From positions 2,604,001 to 2,668,000 of the forward strand of contig NZ_FNSV01000005.1 of assembly GCF_900105905.1 (NCBI RefSeq): DNA of 64,000 bases. Direction: 5' to 3'. Of this stretch, positions 52,618 to 62,803 are shown piece by piece. How positions within the stretch are numbered: the first letter of the stretch is position 1; each line of letters opens with the position of its first letter. The notes beneath the pieces are model-generated. The model was given only the letters and a program-made list of their open reading frames with translations, had not been told where the DNA came from and ran no database searches. The position numbers were made by a program, and so were the translations under genes. The DNA is from Rhodococcus koreensis. GTDB taxonomy: Bacteria > Actinomycetota > Actinomycetes > Mycobacteriales > Mycobacteriaceae.

Positions 52618-54695
52618 TGCACACAGCGAGCGATTCCCGCGGACGGCACCTGCGGTGGCCGACCCGGGGCATTTCCTTCGGCGGTGACTACAACCCCGAA
52701 CAGTGGCCGGAAGCGGTCTGGCAACGCGACGTCGAACTCATGCGCGAGGCTTGTGTCGACTTCGTGACCGTCGGCGTCTTCTCCTGGGCCCGGCTGCAGC
52801 CCACCCCCGAGACGTGGGATTTCGGCTGGCTCGACCGCGTCCTCGACCTCCTGCACGACGGCGGCGTCCGCGTCGACCTGGCCACCGCCACCGCGTCCCC
52901 ACCCCCCTGGCTCACGGCGGCGCATCCCGAGGTCCGGCCCGTGGACGAACGCGGTTACCGGTACGAGATCGGCAGCAGGCAGACGTGGAGCCCGAGTTCC
53001 CCGATCTACCGCGACCACTCCCTCACCCTCGTCGAGAAGATGGCCGTCCGCTACGGCGGCCACCCGGCACTCGCCCTCTGGCACGTGTCCAACGAACTCG
53101 GCTGCCACAACTCGCGCTGCTACTCCCCCGACAGCGCGCGGGCGTTCCGGCGGTGGCTGCAGCGTCGCTACGGCGACCTCACCGAACTCAACCGGGCGTG
53201 GGGCACGACGTTCTGGAGCCAGCACTACAGCGCCTGGGACGAAGTGGTGCCGCCCGCCGCGAGCACGACGTTCGGCAACCCCACCCATCTGCTGGACTGG
53301 CGCCGCTTCTGCTCCGACGCCCTCCTCGACCAGTACCTCGCGGAGCGGGAGGTGTTGCGGCGCATCACGCCCGACGTCCCGGTGACGACGAACTTCATGG
53401 TGGGCATGGGCTCGCCGCAGTCCCTCGCCGGCGACATGAACTACGCGCAGTGGGCGCCGGAACAGGATCTGGTCTCCACCGACCACTATCTGGTCGGACC
53501 CGCGACCGGTGACGGCGCCGCCCACCACCGGCTGTCGTTCTCCGCCGACCTCACCCGCGGCATTGCCGGCTCACAGCCGTGGCTGCTGATGGAGCATTCG
53601 ACGAGTGCCGTCAACTGGCAGCCGGTCAACCGGGCGAAGACGCCCGGCGAGATGCTGCGCAACTCCCTCGCCCACGTGGCTCGCGGCGCGGACGGTGTCG
53701 CGTTCTTCCAGTTCCGCGCGTCGCAGGCCGGAGCCGAGAAGTTCCACTCCGCCCTCGTGCCGCACGCGGGCACCGACTCCGCCCGGTGGCGTGAAGTCGT
53801 CCAGCTCGGTGCCGTCCTGCGCCGGCTCGAACCGGTCGCCGGCAGCCGCGTCGAGGCCCCGGTCGGCATTCTGTTCGACTGGGAGTCGCAGTGGGCATGC
53901 GAGCAGGACGGGCACCCGTCGCGGTTGATGCAGCCGATGACGATCGCCGAGCAGATGCACCGCGCGTTCGCCGGGGTGACCTGCGACGTCGTCCCCCCGG
54001 ACGCCGACCTCGGCCGGTACTCGGTTCTGGTCGTGCCCGCGATGTACCTGTGCAGCGACGAGGAGGCGGACCGCATCTCGGCGGCGGCCCGCGCAGGCGC
54101 GCAGGTTCTGGTGACGGCGTTCTCCGGGATCGCGGACCGTGACGACCACGTCCGGCTCGGCGGCTACCCGGGGGCGTTCGGAGACCTGCTCGGCGTCCGG
54201 ACCGAGGAGTTCTTTCCGCTCGGCGCCGACGAGACCGTCGCCCTCGACGACGGCACGACGGCCCGCGTCTGGACCGAATACCTCACGGTCGCCGAGGACG
54301 TGGACGTCCTCGCCCGCCACACCGAGGGACACCTGCAGGGCGTGCCCGCAGTGACCCGGCGTCCCGTCGGCGACGGTGCCGCCTGGTATCTCGCGACCGT
54401 TCCCGACATGCGGGGCCTGGAGCGGCTCGCCGAGACGATCTGCGCCACAGCCGGTCTCGACCTGCATGCGGGGCAGCACTCCGACGTCGAGATCGTGCGC
54501 AGGCAGGGCGAGAACGGGTCGTGGCTGTTCGTCCTCAACCACACGAACGAGAAGGTGACCGTCGACGTGTCCGGCACCGACCTCGTGACCGAGCGGGTGG
54601 TCGACGGACCGCTCACGCTGGAACCGGGCAACTGTGCTGTGATTCGCGAAGACAGCGCCGGCACCGGCGCCCCGACACGGAAGGCGGACGCATGA
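52617..54695 (+). CDS. Beta-galactosidase, GH42
   Basis: 692 residues, normal for GH42. It cleaves beta-galactosides in the cytosol. Acid/base Glu160 in LWHVSNELGCHN and nucleophile Glu326 in PWLLMEHSTS. The trimer-forming and C-terminal beta domains follow. ATG 52617 is chosen because the promoter predicts a leaderless message starting there; GTG 52611, two codons upstream, is the alternative. Its stop overlaps the DeoR start (ATGA). Confidence 0.96.
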   Translation: MHTASDSRGRHLRWPTRGISFGGDYNPEQWPEAVWQRDVELMREACVDFVTVGVFSWARLQPTPETWDFGWLDRVLDLLHDGGVRVDLATATASPPPWLTAAHPEVRPVDERGYRYEIGSRQTWSPSSPIYRDHSLTLVEKMAVRYGGHPALALWHVSNELGCHNSRCYSPDSARAFRRWLQRRYGDLTELNRAWGTTFWSQHYSAWDEVVPPAASTTFGNPTHLLDWRRFCSDALLDQYLAEREVLRRITPDVPVTTNFMVGMGSPQSLAGDMNYAQWAPEQDLVSTDHYLVGPATGDGAAHHRLSFSADLTRGIAGSQPWLLMEHSTSAVNWQPVNRAKTPGEMLRNSLAHVARGADGVAFFQFRASQAGAEKFHSALVPHAGTDSARWREVVQLGAVLRRLEPVAGSRVEAPVGILFDWESQWACEQDGHPSRLMQPMTIAEQMHRAFAGVTCDVVPPDADLGRYSVLVVPAMYLCSDEEADRISAAARAGAQVLVTAFSGIADRDDHVRLGGYPGAFGDLLGVRTEEFFPLGADETVALDDGTTARVWTEYLTVAEDVDVLARHTEGHLQGVPAVTRRPVGDGAAWYLATVPDMRGLERLAETICATAGLDLHAGQHSDVEIVRRQGENGSWLFVLNHTNEKVTVDVSGTDLVTERVVDGPLTLEPGNCAVIREDSAGTGAPTRKADA

Positions 54696-55498
54696 TGCTC
54701 GCACGTCAGCGCCAGCAGGTGATCCTCGACGAGGTCACCGCGCACGGCGCGGTGAAGGTCGTCGACCTCGGCGCGACGCTCGGGGTCTCCGACATGACCA
54801 TCCGCCGCGACATCAACGAACTCGTCGAGCAGGGTCTCGTCGAGCGGGTGCACGGCGGGGTGACGCTGCCGCGGTCGGCGAGCGTCCATGAACCGGGGTT
54901 CTCGGCGAAGTCCGAACTCGACCGTGAAGCCAAGCGGGCCATCGCCCGCGCCGCGGCCCGGCTGGTGCGGCCGGGCACATCGGTGGGCATCTCCGGCGGC
55001 ACCACCACGCACGCCCTCGCCCGCGAACTCCTCGACGTCCCCGACATCACCGTCGTCACCAATTCGCTGCCCGTCGCCGACGCCTTCCACGAGGGCGGCC
55101 GCGACGACCAGACCGTCCTCCTCACCGGAGGTCAGCGCACCCCGTCGTTCGCCCTCGTCGGACCGCTCACGGTCGCCGCCCTGCGCGGCATCCACGTGGA
55201 CATGCTGTTCCTCGGCACGCACGGCATGGGGATCGACTCGGGGCTGACCTGCCCCAATCTGATGGAAGCCCAGACCAATCAGGCGCTCGTCGCGTCTTCG
55301 CGCCGCGTCGTGGTGCTCGCCGACCACACGAAGTGGGGGGTGACCGCGCTGGCGAACACGATCCCACTGTCCGACGTCGACATCCTCATCACCGACGCCG
55401 GGCTCGAGCGCGCCGCCCAGGAAGCCCTCGCCGACCACGTCGGCGATCTCGTGGTGACACGGGAGAACCGGGAAGGACTTGACGATGACCGTGCGTGA
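54692..55498 (+). CDS. DeoR/GlpR-family sugar-phosphate-responsive repressor
   Basis: 268 residues. Helix-turn-helix AVKVVDLGATLGVSDMTIRR, DINELVEQGLVERVHGG. Sensor domain with GISGGTTTHALARELLDVPD and ITVVTNSLPVADAF, the phosphosugar loop. It probably binds the direct repeats in the divergent promoter and releases when a galactose phosphate appears. Start ATG 54692 overlaps the GH42 stop; it overlaps galT by 14 bp. Confidence 0.94.
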   Translation: MMLARQRQQVILDEVTAHGAVKVVDLGATLGVSDMTIRRDINELVEQGLVERVHGGVTLPRSASVHEPGFSAKSELDREAKRAIARAAARLVRPGTSVGISGGTTTHALARELLDVPDITVVTNSLPVADAFHEGGRDDQTVLLTGGQRTPSFALVGPLTVAALRGIHVDMLFLGTHGMGIDSGLTCPNLMEAQTNQALVASSRRVVVLADHTKWGVTALANTIPLSDVDILITDAGLERAAQEALADHVGDLVVTRENREGLDDDRA

Positions 55499-56651
55499 CG
55501 AACAGGAGGCGCGGGAGGCCCCCGCGCGGGTCCGGATGCGCAAGACCCGGACAACTCTCGCGGACGGCCGCGAACTCCTCTACTTCGACGACTCCGAGCC
55601 GTACGTGTCGGGCGGCGCCACGCGAGAACTGGTGGATTCACGTCCGCTGCCGCCCGCGGTGTCGCAGTCGCAGATGCGTTTCGACGTGCTCACCGGGGAA
55701 TGGGTGGTCATCGCCGCCCAGCGGATGGACCGCACGTTTCTGCCGCCGCCGGACGCGTCACCACTCGCCCCCAGCATGCCGGGCAAGGCGCCCACCGAGA
55801 TTCCGGCCGACGACTACGACGTGGTGGTGTTCGAGAACCGCTTCCCCTCGCTCGCGACGGCCGCCGCGAACCAGGACCTCCCCGACTGTGTCGACGGCGA
55901 AGCGCTGTGGCCGCTGGCACCGGGAGCGGGCAGGTGCGAGGTGGTCTGCTTCACCAGCAACCCGGATGCCGCGTTCTCCACGCTGAGTGTCGACCGGGTC
56001 CGCACCGTCGTCGACGTCTGGGCCGACCGCACCGCCGAACTGTCGGCGCTGCCCGGGGTGCGTCAGGTGTTCTGCTTCGAGAACCGGGGCAAGGAAATCG
56101 GTGTCACCCTCACCCATCCGCACGGTCAGATCTACGCCTACCCGTATCTGCCGCCGCGCACGGACGCGCTGATCCGGCGCTCCCGCGAGCACTTCGAGAG
56201 CACCGGGCGGCTGCTGCTCGCCGACGTCCTCGACGCCGAAACACGCTCCGGCAGGAGGGTGGTCCTGGCCGGCGCACACTGGACCGCGTACGTTCCCGCC
56301 GCCTCCCGGTGGCCGCTGGAGGTGCACCTCGCACCCCACCGCGACGTCCGTGACCTCACCGAACTGACCGACGGCGAACGCGACGAACTCGCGCAGGTGT
56401 ATCTCGAGCTGCTGCGGCGGGTCGACCGCTTCTTCGACGGAGTCGACGCCGTCCCGTACATCGCGGCGTGGCACCAGGCGCCCGTCGGCGAGGACCGCCT
56501 GCTCGGACGGCTTCACCTCCAGCTGTTCTCGATGATGCGGTCGCCCGGCCGGATGAAGTACCTGGCGGGATCCGAGTCCGGGATGGGGGCGTGGGTCAAC
56601 GACACCACCCCCGAGCGCATCGCCGACCGGCTGCGGGAGGTGGCGTCGTGA
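55485..56651 (+). CDS. galT: Galactose-1-phosphate uridylyltransferase
   Basis: 388 residues. It swaps UMP from UDP-glucose to galactose-1-phosphate. Active-site HPHGQ at 211-215, with ENRGKEIGVTL before it. AAWHQAPVGEDRLLGRLHLQ carries the second metal-binding region. ATG 55485 with GGAAGGA 7 nt upstream is chosen over TTG 55479. Confidence 0.95.
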   Translation: MTVRDEQEAREAPARVRMRKTRTTLADGRELLYFDDSEPYVSGGATRELVDSRPLPPAVSQSQMRFDVLTGEWVVIAAQRMDRTFLPPPDASPLAPSMPGKAPTEIPADDYDVVVFENRFPSLATAAANQDLPDCVDGEALWPLAPGAGRCEVVCFTSNPDAAFSTLSVDRVRTVVDVWADRTAELSALPGVRQVFCFENRGKEIGVTLTHPHGQIYAYPYLPPRTDALIRRSREHFESTGRLLLADVLDAETRSGRRVVLAGAHWTAYVPAASRWPLEVHLAPHRDVRDLTELTDGERDELAQVYLELLRRVDRFFDGVDAVPYIAAWHQAPVGEDRLLGRLHLQLFSMMRSPGRMKYLAGSESGMGAWVNDTTPERIADRLREVAS

Positions 56652-57838
56652 GTGCGGCGCAGTGGGTCGAACCCGTCGACGTCCACGCGGTCACCGGCAC
56701 CGCGGAGGCGTTGTTCCGCAGCACGTTCGGCGGCGACGCGGACGGTGTCTGGGCGGCACCCGGCCGCGTCAACCTCATCGGCGAGCACGTCGACTACGCC
56801 GGCGGGCTGGTCCTGCCGTTCGCCCTCCCCTACGTCACCGTCGTCGCCGTCCGCGTGCGGGACGACGCGATCCTGCACGCCGTGTCGACACACACCGGCG
56901 AGTCCTGGCAGGGCCCGCTCGCCGACGTCGCGCCGGGCCACCCGTCCGGCTGGTCCGCGTACGTCGCCGGGGTGGTGTGGGCGCTGCGCCGGTCCGGACA
57001 TCTTACGGCGACAACGGGTTTCGATGTGGCGGTGCATTCGACGGTCCCCGTCGGCTCCGGGCTGTCGAGTTCTGCCGCGCTCGAGTGCGCGTTCGCGCTC
57101 GCCGTCGCCGACCTCGCCGGACTGCCCACGGACGAGTCCGGCCGCCGGCCGCTGATCGACGCGTCCATCCGCGCGGAGAACGAGATCGCCGGCGCCTCCA
57201 CCGGCGGCATGGACCAGTCGGTCGCGATGCTCGCCCGCCCCGGCCACGCGCTGCTCCTCGACTGCCGGGACGGCGCGAGCAGGCACGTCCCGCTCGACTT
57301 CCGCTCCGCGGGTGCCCGGCTGGTGGTCATCGACACCAACGCGCCGCACCGACTGGTCGACGGACAGTACGGCAACCGGCGCGCCACCATCGAGAAGGCC
57401 TGCGCCGACCTCGGCGTCGCCACCCTGCGCGACGTCGCCGACCGCGACGCGGCCGTCGCGGCGCTGAGTTCCCCGGCAGCGCAGCGGGCCCGGCACGTGC
57501 TCGGCGAGATCCGTCGCGTCTACGAGGTCGCCGATCTGCTCGACCGCGGCCGGATCGCCGACATCGGCGACGCACTGAACCGCTCCCACGCCTCGTTACG
57601 CGACGACTACGAGGTCAGCTCCGTCGAACTCGACTCCGCCGTCGACGCCGCCCGCGAGGCCGGCGCCTGGGGCGCCCGGATGACCGGCGGCGGCTTCGGC
57701 GGCTCCGCGATCGCCCTCGTGCCCACCGACCGGGTCGACGCCGTCGTCGAGAACGTCGCCCGACGCGCCGACACCGCGTCCCTGCCCACACCGCAGTTCC
57801 TGCACGCCGAGCCGTCGGGTTCGGCACACCGACTCTGA
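56648..57838 (+). CDS. galK: Galactokinase
   Basis: 396 residues, GHMP kinase. Sugar motif GRVNLIGEHVDYAGG, ATP motif PVGSGLSSSAALE and GARMTGGGFGGSAIAL. It makes galactose-1-phosphate, the first Leloir step after release by the two galactosidases. GTG 56648 overlaps the galT stop (GTGA), so the two are translationally coupled. Earlier starts overlap galT deeply and are rejected. Confidence 0.96.
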   Translation: MSAAQWVEPVDVHAVTGTAEALFRSTFGGDADGVWAAPGRVNLIGEHVDYAGGLVLPFALPYVTVVAVRVRDDAILHAVSTHTGESWQGPLADVAPGHPSGWSAYVAGVVWALRRSGHLTATTGFDVAVHSTVPVGSGLSSSAALECAFALAVADLAGLPTDESGRRPLIDASIRAENEIAGASTGGMDQSVAMLARPGHALLLDCRDGASRHVPLDFRSAGARLVVIDTNAPHRLVDGQYGNRRATIEKACADLGVATLRDVADRDAAVAALSSPAAQRARHVLGEIRRVYEVADLLDRGRIADIGDALNRSHASLRDDYEVSSVELDSAVDAAREAGAWGARMTGGGFGGSAIALVPTDRVDAVVENVARRADTASLPTPQFLHAEPSGSAHRL

Positions 57839-57866
57839 GATCCCCTTCCACGACCAGGAGAACACC

Positions 57867-58949
57867 ATGGCACGAGTCACGTACGACGCAGCCACCAAGA
57901 TGTACCCCGGTTCCGATGTGCCGGCGGTCGATTCGCTGAACCTCGACATCGAGGACGGCGAATTCCTCGTCCTCGTCGGCCCGTCCGGGTGCGGCAAGTC
58001 GACGTCGCTGCGGATGCTCGCCGGCCTCGAGGACGTCGACTACGGCGCCATCCGCATCGGCGAACGCGACGTCACCGCCCTCGCCCCGAAGGAACGGGAC
58101 ATCGCGATGGTGTTCCAGAACTACGCCCTGTACCCCCACATGACGGTCGCGAAGAACATGGGATTCGCCCTCGAGATTGCCGGCATGGACAAGGCCGAGA
58201 TCGGCCGCCGCGTCGAGGAGGCCGCCAGGATTCTCGATCTCGGCGACTACCTGAACCGCAAGCCGAAGGCACTGTCCGGCGGGCAGCGACAGCGAGTCGC
58301 GATGGGCCGGGCGATCGTCCGCAACCCGCAGGTGTTCCTCATGGACGAGCCGCTGAGCAACCTCGACGCGAAACTCCGGGTGCAGACCCGTACCCAGATC
58401 TCACTGTTGCAGCGCCGACTGGCCACCACCACCGTGTACGTCACCCACGACCAGGTGGAGGCCATGACCATGGGCGACCGCGTCGCCGTCATGAAGGCGG
58501 GCGTCCTGCAGCAGTGCGCGAGCCCGAAGACGTTGTACGAGAAGCCGGTCAACAGCTTCGTCGCCGGGTTCATCGGATCACCGGCCATGAATCTGTTCGA
58601 GGTCGACGTCGTGCACGGCGACGCCCGGATCGGTTCGCTGTCGACGCCGATCGAGCGGTCGGTGCTGGGCGCCCTGGACACCGGGCGGGTCGTCGTCGGC
58701 GTCCGCCCGGAGGCGTGGACCGTGTCCGATCAGGGCACCGCGGTGAAGGTCGACGTGGTGGAGGAACTCGGCGCGGACGCCTACATCTACGGACGCCTCG
58801 TTCGCGACGGTGACCTCGGCGGACACGACATCGTCGCCCGGGTCAGCGACTCCGCCTCCCCGGCCAAGGGCGACGTGATCCGGCTGGCACCGGACCCGGC
58901 CCGCCTGCACTTCTTCTCGCCCACCACCGGCGCCCGGCTCGGCGACTGA
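57867..58949 (+). CDS. Sugar ABC ATPase (MsmK/UgpC type)
   Basis: 360 residues. Walker [11 protein letters not shown], signature [12 protein letters not shown], Walker [13 protein letters not shown], His-loop [13 protein letters not shown] and a C-terminal TOBE regulatory domain. It probably energises the permease pair at 49176-51034. Such ATPases are often shared between several sugar importers, which may explain its place apart from the permeases. Confidence 0.96.
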   Translation: MARVTYDAATKMYPGSDVPAVDSLNLDIEDGEFLVLVGPSGCGKSTSLRMLAGLEDVDYGAIRIGERDVTALAPKERDIAMVFQNYALYPHMTVAKNMGFALEIAGMDKAEIGRRVEEAARILDLGDYLNRKPKALSGGQRQRVAMGRAIVRNPQVFLMDEPLSNLDAKLRVQTRTQISLLQRRLATTTVYVTHDQVEAMTMGDRVAVMKAGVLQQCASPKTLYEKPVNSFVAGFIGSPAMNLFEVDVVHGDARIGSLSTPIERSVLGALDTGRVVVGVRPEAWTVSDQGTAVKVDVVEELGADAYIYGRLVRDGDLGGHDIVARVSDSASPAKGDVIRLAPDPARLHFFSPTTGARLGD

Positions 58950-58962
58950 CCGGGGGGAAACA

Positions 58963-59955
58963 GTGAAACTTCTCGTCACCGGCGGTGCCGGTTACGTCGG
59001 CAGCCTCTGCGCGCAGCGACTGCTCGAGTGCGGCCACACGGTCGTGATCGTCGACGACCTGTCGACCGGCAATGCAGACGCGGTCCCGGCGGGGGCGGAG
59101 TTCGTCGAGGACGACGTCGCGAGCGCAGCCCACCGCGTTCTCGGCGCCGGGGATGTCGACGGCGTGTTGCATTTCGCCGCCCGCTCACTCGTCGGCGAAT
59201 CGGTGGAGACCCCGGAAACGTACTGGCAGGCCAACGTCGTCAAGACGCTGACGCTGCTGGAGGCGATGCGTTCCTCCGGCACCGGCCGGCTGGTGTTCTC
59301 CTCCACCGCGGCGACGTACGGCTCGCCGGATTCCGTGCCGATCACCGAGGACGCACCGACCCGGCCGACCAACCCGTACGGTGCCACCAAACTGGCGATC
59401 GACCACGCGATCACGTCGTACGCGCACGCCCACGGGCTGGCGGCGTGCAGCCTCCGGTACTTCAACGTCGCGGGCGCGTACGCCGGTCTCGGCGAGAACC
59501 GTCGCGTGGAGACCCACCTGATCCCGCTGGTGCTGCAGGTCGCGGCCGGGGACCGCGACGAGATCTCGGTGTTCGGCACCGACTGGCCCACCCCCGACGG
59601 CACCGCCGTCCGCGACTACATCCACATCCGCGACCTGGCCGAGGCGCACGTCCTCGCGCTCGAATCCGCCCAGCCCGGAACGCACCGGATCTACAACCTC
59701 GGCACCGGCACCGGGTTCAGTGTGCGGGAGGTGATCTCGTCCTGCGAACGCGTGACGGGCCGAACCATCGCCACCCGGGACGCCCCGCGCCGCGCCGGCG
59801 ATCCGGCGGTGCTCGTCGCGTCGGGTGCCCGTGTGCAGGCCGAACTGGGCTGGCGGCCGAGCTACACGGACCTCGATGCGATCGTGGCCGATGCGTGGAC
59901 GTATCTGCAGTCGCTGGGGGCGCGGGAACGCTACCGTGGTTCCGTGCGGTCGTGA
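58963..59955 (+). CDS. galE: UDP-glucose 4-epimerase
   Basis: 330 residues, extended SDR. NAD loop [14 protein letters not shown], catalytic Ser/Thr in [12 protein letters not shown], and YGATK with the active Tyr and Lys. It turns UDP-galactose into UDP-glucose, closing the Leloir cycle with galT. GTG 58963 with GGGGGGAAA upstream. Confidence 0.96.
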   Translation: MKLLVTGGAGYVGSLCAQRLLECGHTVVIVDDLSTGNADAVPAGAEFVEDDVASAAHRVLGAGDVDGVLHFAARSLVGESVETPETYWQANVVKTLTLLEAMRSSGTGRLVFSSTAATYGSPDSVPITEDAPTRPTNPYGATKLAIDHAITSYAHAHGLAACSLRYFNVAGAYAGLGENRRVETHLIPLVLQVAAGDRDEISVFGTDWPTPDGTAVRDYIHIRDLAEAHVLALESAQPGTHRIYNLGTGTGFSVREVISSCERVTGRTIATRDAPRRAGDPAVLVASGARVQAELGWRPSYTDLDAIVADAWTYLQSLGARERYRGSVRS

Positions 59956-59981
59956 CCGGTCGCCGCGAGAAGGAGGCTGCT

Positions 59982-61301
59982 GTGGACGTCGACGATTCCA
60001 CGAGGCAGGGCCGGATCGTGGAGGTCCTCGTCGAGGCCTTCGCCGGTCTGATGGAGGCGGACCCGAGCGCGTTTCGCACGAAGTTCCGGAAGATGGCCGC
60101 CGATCCGTTCGCCTTCTACCGGGGCAGCGCCTGCCTCTTCTACGACGATCTGCGTGACTTCGACGATCCGTGGGCGGACGAGCGCACCGGCCGCGTGTGG
60201 ATTCACGGCGATCTGCACCTGGAGAATTTCGGCACGTACATGAATTCGGAGGGCACCCTCGTCTTCGACGTCAACGATTTCGACGAGGCGTACGTGGGGC
60301 CGTTCAGCTGGGATCTTCGCCGGTTCGTCGCGAGTCTCGCACTGATGGGCTGGCAGAAGGCCCTCCCCGAGAGTGATGTCCGGGCACTCGCCGACACCTA
60401 TCTGCGCAGTTACGTCGCGCACGTCCTGCAGTACGTGCAACGGGAGGCGGACGAGGCGTACGCACTGCGCCTGGACAATTCGCGCGGCGCAATCCAGGAT
60501 CTGCTGCTGAGCGCGCGCCTCGCCACCCGGGTGGACCTGCTCGAATCCGTCACGGTGATCGAGGACTACGACCGGCGTTTCCGGCGGGGCCGCGGAGTCC
60601 GCGAACTCGACGAGGACGAACGCACGACCGTGTGCGAGGCGCTCGAGACGTACATCGAGAGGGTGCCCCGCAGCAAACGATCCGCGCGACCGGTGTTCTA
60701 CCGGGTCAAGGACGTGGTCGGGCGGAAAGGTTTCGGGATCGGCAGCGCCGGCCTCCCGGCGTACAACGTGCTCATCGAAGGGGCGACGCAGGCGCTCGAG
60801 AACGACATCGTGCTGTCCCTCAAGCAGGGCAACGTCGCCGCGCCCAGCCGCGTCGTCGACGAACCCCGTGTCCGCGACTACTTCGAGCACGAAGGCCACC
60901 GCACGGTGGTGAGTCAGCGGGCTCTGCAGGTCCACACCGATCCGCTGCTCGGCTACACCGAGATCGGTGACACCGGTTTCGTGGTCGCCGAACTCTCCCC
61001 GTACGAACTGGACCTCGACTGGTCCGACCTCACCGAACCGGAGGACATCGTGCCGGTGCTCGAGGACCTCGGCCGGGCGACGGCGAAGGTGCACTGCGTC
61101 TCCGACGAAGACAGCGATCAGACCCTGGTCACGTTCCAGACCGAGGACGCGATCCAGAACGTCGTCGACGGCAGGCTGGACGAGTTCGTCGGCGAGATCA
61201 TCGACTTCGGCATCGCGTACGCCGAGGTGAGCCGCAAGGACCACCAGCTGTTCGTGGACGCGTTCCGGGAGGGTGAGATCGCGGGCGTGTCCGCGACCTG
61301 A
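59982..61301 (+). CDS. DUF2252 protein, kinase-like fold
   Basis: 439 residues. HGDLHLENFGTYMNSEG and VFDVNDFDEAYVGPFSWDLR resemble the catalytic and metal-binding loops of aminoglycoside phosphotransferase-like kinases. No target is known. GTG 59982 with AGGAGG close by is chosen; GTG 59952 overlapping the galE stop is the alternative. It sits at the end of the gal operon but has no evident link to galactose. Confidence 0.86.
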   Translation: MDVDDSTRQGRIVEVLVEAFAGLMEADPSAFRTKFRKMAADPFAFYRGSACLFYDDLRDFDDPWADERTGRVWIHGDLHLENFGTYMNSEGTLVFDVNDFDEAYVGPFSWDLRRFVASLALMGWQKALPESDVRALADTYLRSYVAHVLQYVQREADEAYALRLDNSRGAIQDLLLSARLATRVDLLESVTVIEDYDRRFRRGRGVRELDEDERTTVCEALETYIERVPRSKRSARPVFYRVKDVVGRKGFGIGSAGLPAYNVLIEGATQALENDIVLSLKQGNVAAPSRVVDEPRVRDYFEHEGHRTVVSQRALQVHTDPLLGYTEIGDTGFVVAELSPYELDLDWSDLTEPEDIVPVLEDLGRATAKVHCVSDEDSDQTLVTFQTEDAIQNVVDGRLDEFVGEIIDFGIAYAEVSRKDHQLFVDAFREGEIAGVSAT

Positions 61302-61306
61302 CCCGC

Positions 61307-62803
61307 CTACAGGCGGACCGTGTTCAGTTCCTCCAGAACACCTTCCGCGCTGCGGGCGGCGACGGTGCAGGCCCTCGCCGTGAACTGGTCGAGCAACGGG
61401 TGCCGTGCGCGTTCGCGCCACTTCCGTACCGCGGCGAGTGCCCGCATCCGCTGCAACTCCACGGAGTCGTCGCCGTCGGTGCCCAGCCGTTCCGGGATCT
61501 GGATGCCGAACCCGCCGATCAGGCGCTGCAGTTCGGCCACGTCGTCGGCGGGCAGCCCCACCTCGGTGGAGCGCAGCCGCCCGAGCAGGCGCAGTTCCTG
61601 GAAACCGTGCACGTCGGACAGCAGTCGTTCGGCCGATATCAGGATCTCGCCCGCCCCCGGCACCGGATGCGCCGTCAGGACCCGCTTGAGTGCCACCAGC
61701 GCCGAGTGGGTCTTCAGCTGATCGGCCCGCTGCCCGAACTGGATGTCGATCACCTGGCGCAGTTCGTCGAGACCGCTGCGTTCCACCAGTTCGGCCGCCA
61801 GCGTCGGCGAGTCCTTGGTGCCCAGCCGGATCAGGGTGACGGCCATCCGGATCCCGAAGAGCCCGAAGCGATCCGCCAGCTGGGCCCGCATCCGGGCGTC
61901 CACGGGAAGCGGACTGTCCTCACGGGCGAACCGGTCGGCCGACAGCATCGCCAGGTTCAGGTCGTCCACCGGGACCTCGGCGAGATGCTGGAACGCGGTG
62001 AACTCGGCCTGACGCATCGTGCGGGCACCGAGCGCCAGCAGACCCGCGACGGGGACGACGGCCTGGCACAGCCCGGTGCGCTCGAGTTCGCCCGCGAACC
62101 GGGACGCCACCTCCTTCGCGGACATCATGGCGTCCAGGCGTCCGGCCCCCACCTCGTCGGCCCGCGACACGACCCCGACCACACCGAGCGGTCCCGATTC
62201 GTCGCCGACGTGGTCGCCGATCTGACCGAGGAACTGGACGTCGGTCGCGTTGAGGGTGCGCAGCAGGTAGACCACGGCGTCGGCGCCGGACGCCTCGTTG
62301 TCCGGGGTGAGCATCTCGAGCGTGCGGGCCGAGACGTCCCGCGACAGCGAGGACGTGCCCGGGGTGTCGATGATCGTGGTGTGCGCCAGCGCGGACGACG
62401 GCCACTCCACGTCGAGGCGGTCCACCTGATCGGCGGTGAGGTGACCGAGGTCGAACGTGAGATGTCCGTCCCGGCGCAGCACCGGGACGTTCGCCGAACG
62501 CTGACCGCCGGTGCCCGGGTCCGGCTGGTACCAGGCCGTCACGGTCGGCGTCGACCCACTGCGATACCAGGTGACGACGCGGGTGCACTCGGTCGCGTCG
62601 GTGGGCGCGATGTCCTGCCCCACCAGGGAATTGAGCAGAGTGGACTTGCCGGCCTTCAGCGAACCGGCCAGGGCCACCCGCAGCGGTTGTTCCAGTCGCC
62701 GGGCGCATTCGGTCAGCTGATCCCGGATCTCGGGGCGGCCGGCGTACAACTGCCGGGCCGAGGCGATGAGTGCCCGGGCTTCCTGGAGCGGAGCGGCGGT
62801 CAT
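61307..62803 (-). CDS. Dynamin-like GTPase, IniC type
   Basis: 498 residues. G1 loop GSLKAGKST (47-55), G3 DTPG (146-149) and a G4 variant SRAD (213-216) in place of N/TKxD. The rest is helical. In M. tuberculosis iniA and iniC form a pair induced by cell-wall drugs, and these dynamin-like proteins remodel membranes. ATG 62803 overlaps the stop of the upstream dynamin gene (ATGA). No membrane helix is obvious, fitting the soluble partner. Confidence 0.87.
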   Translation of the reverse strand: MTAAPLQEARALIASARQLYAGRPEIRDQLTECARRLEQPLRVALAGSLKAGKSTLLNSLVGQDIAPTDATECTRVVTWYRSGSTPTVTAWYQPDPGTGGQRSANVPVLRRDGHLTFDLGHLTADQVDRLDVEWPSSALAHTTIIDTPGTSSLSRDVSARTLEMLTPDNEASGADAVVYLLRTLNATDVQFLGQIGDHVGDESGPLGVVGVVSRADEVGAGRLDAMMSAKEVASRFAGELERTGLCQAVVPVAGLLALGARTMRQAEFTAFQHLAEVPVDDLNLAMLSADRFAREDSPLPVDARMRAQLADRFGLFGIRMAVTLIRLGTKDSPTLAAELVERSGLDELRQVIDIQFGQRADQLKTHSALVALKRVLTAHPVPGAGEILISAERLLSDVHGFQELRLLGRLRSTEVGLPADDVAELQRLIGGFGIQIPERLGTDGDDSVELQRMRALAAVRKWRERARHPLLDQFTARACTVAARSAEGVLEELNTVRL

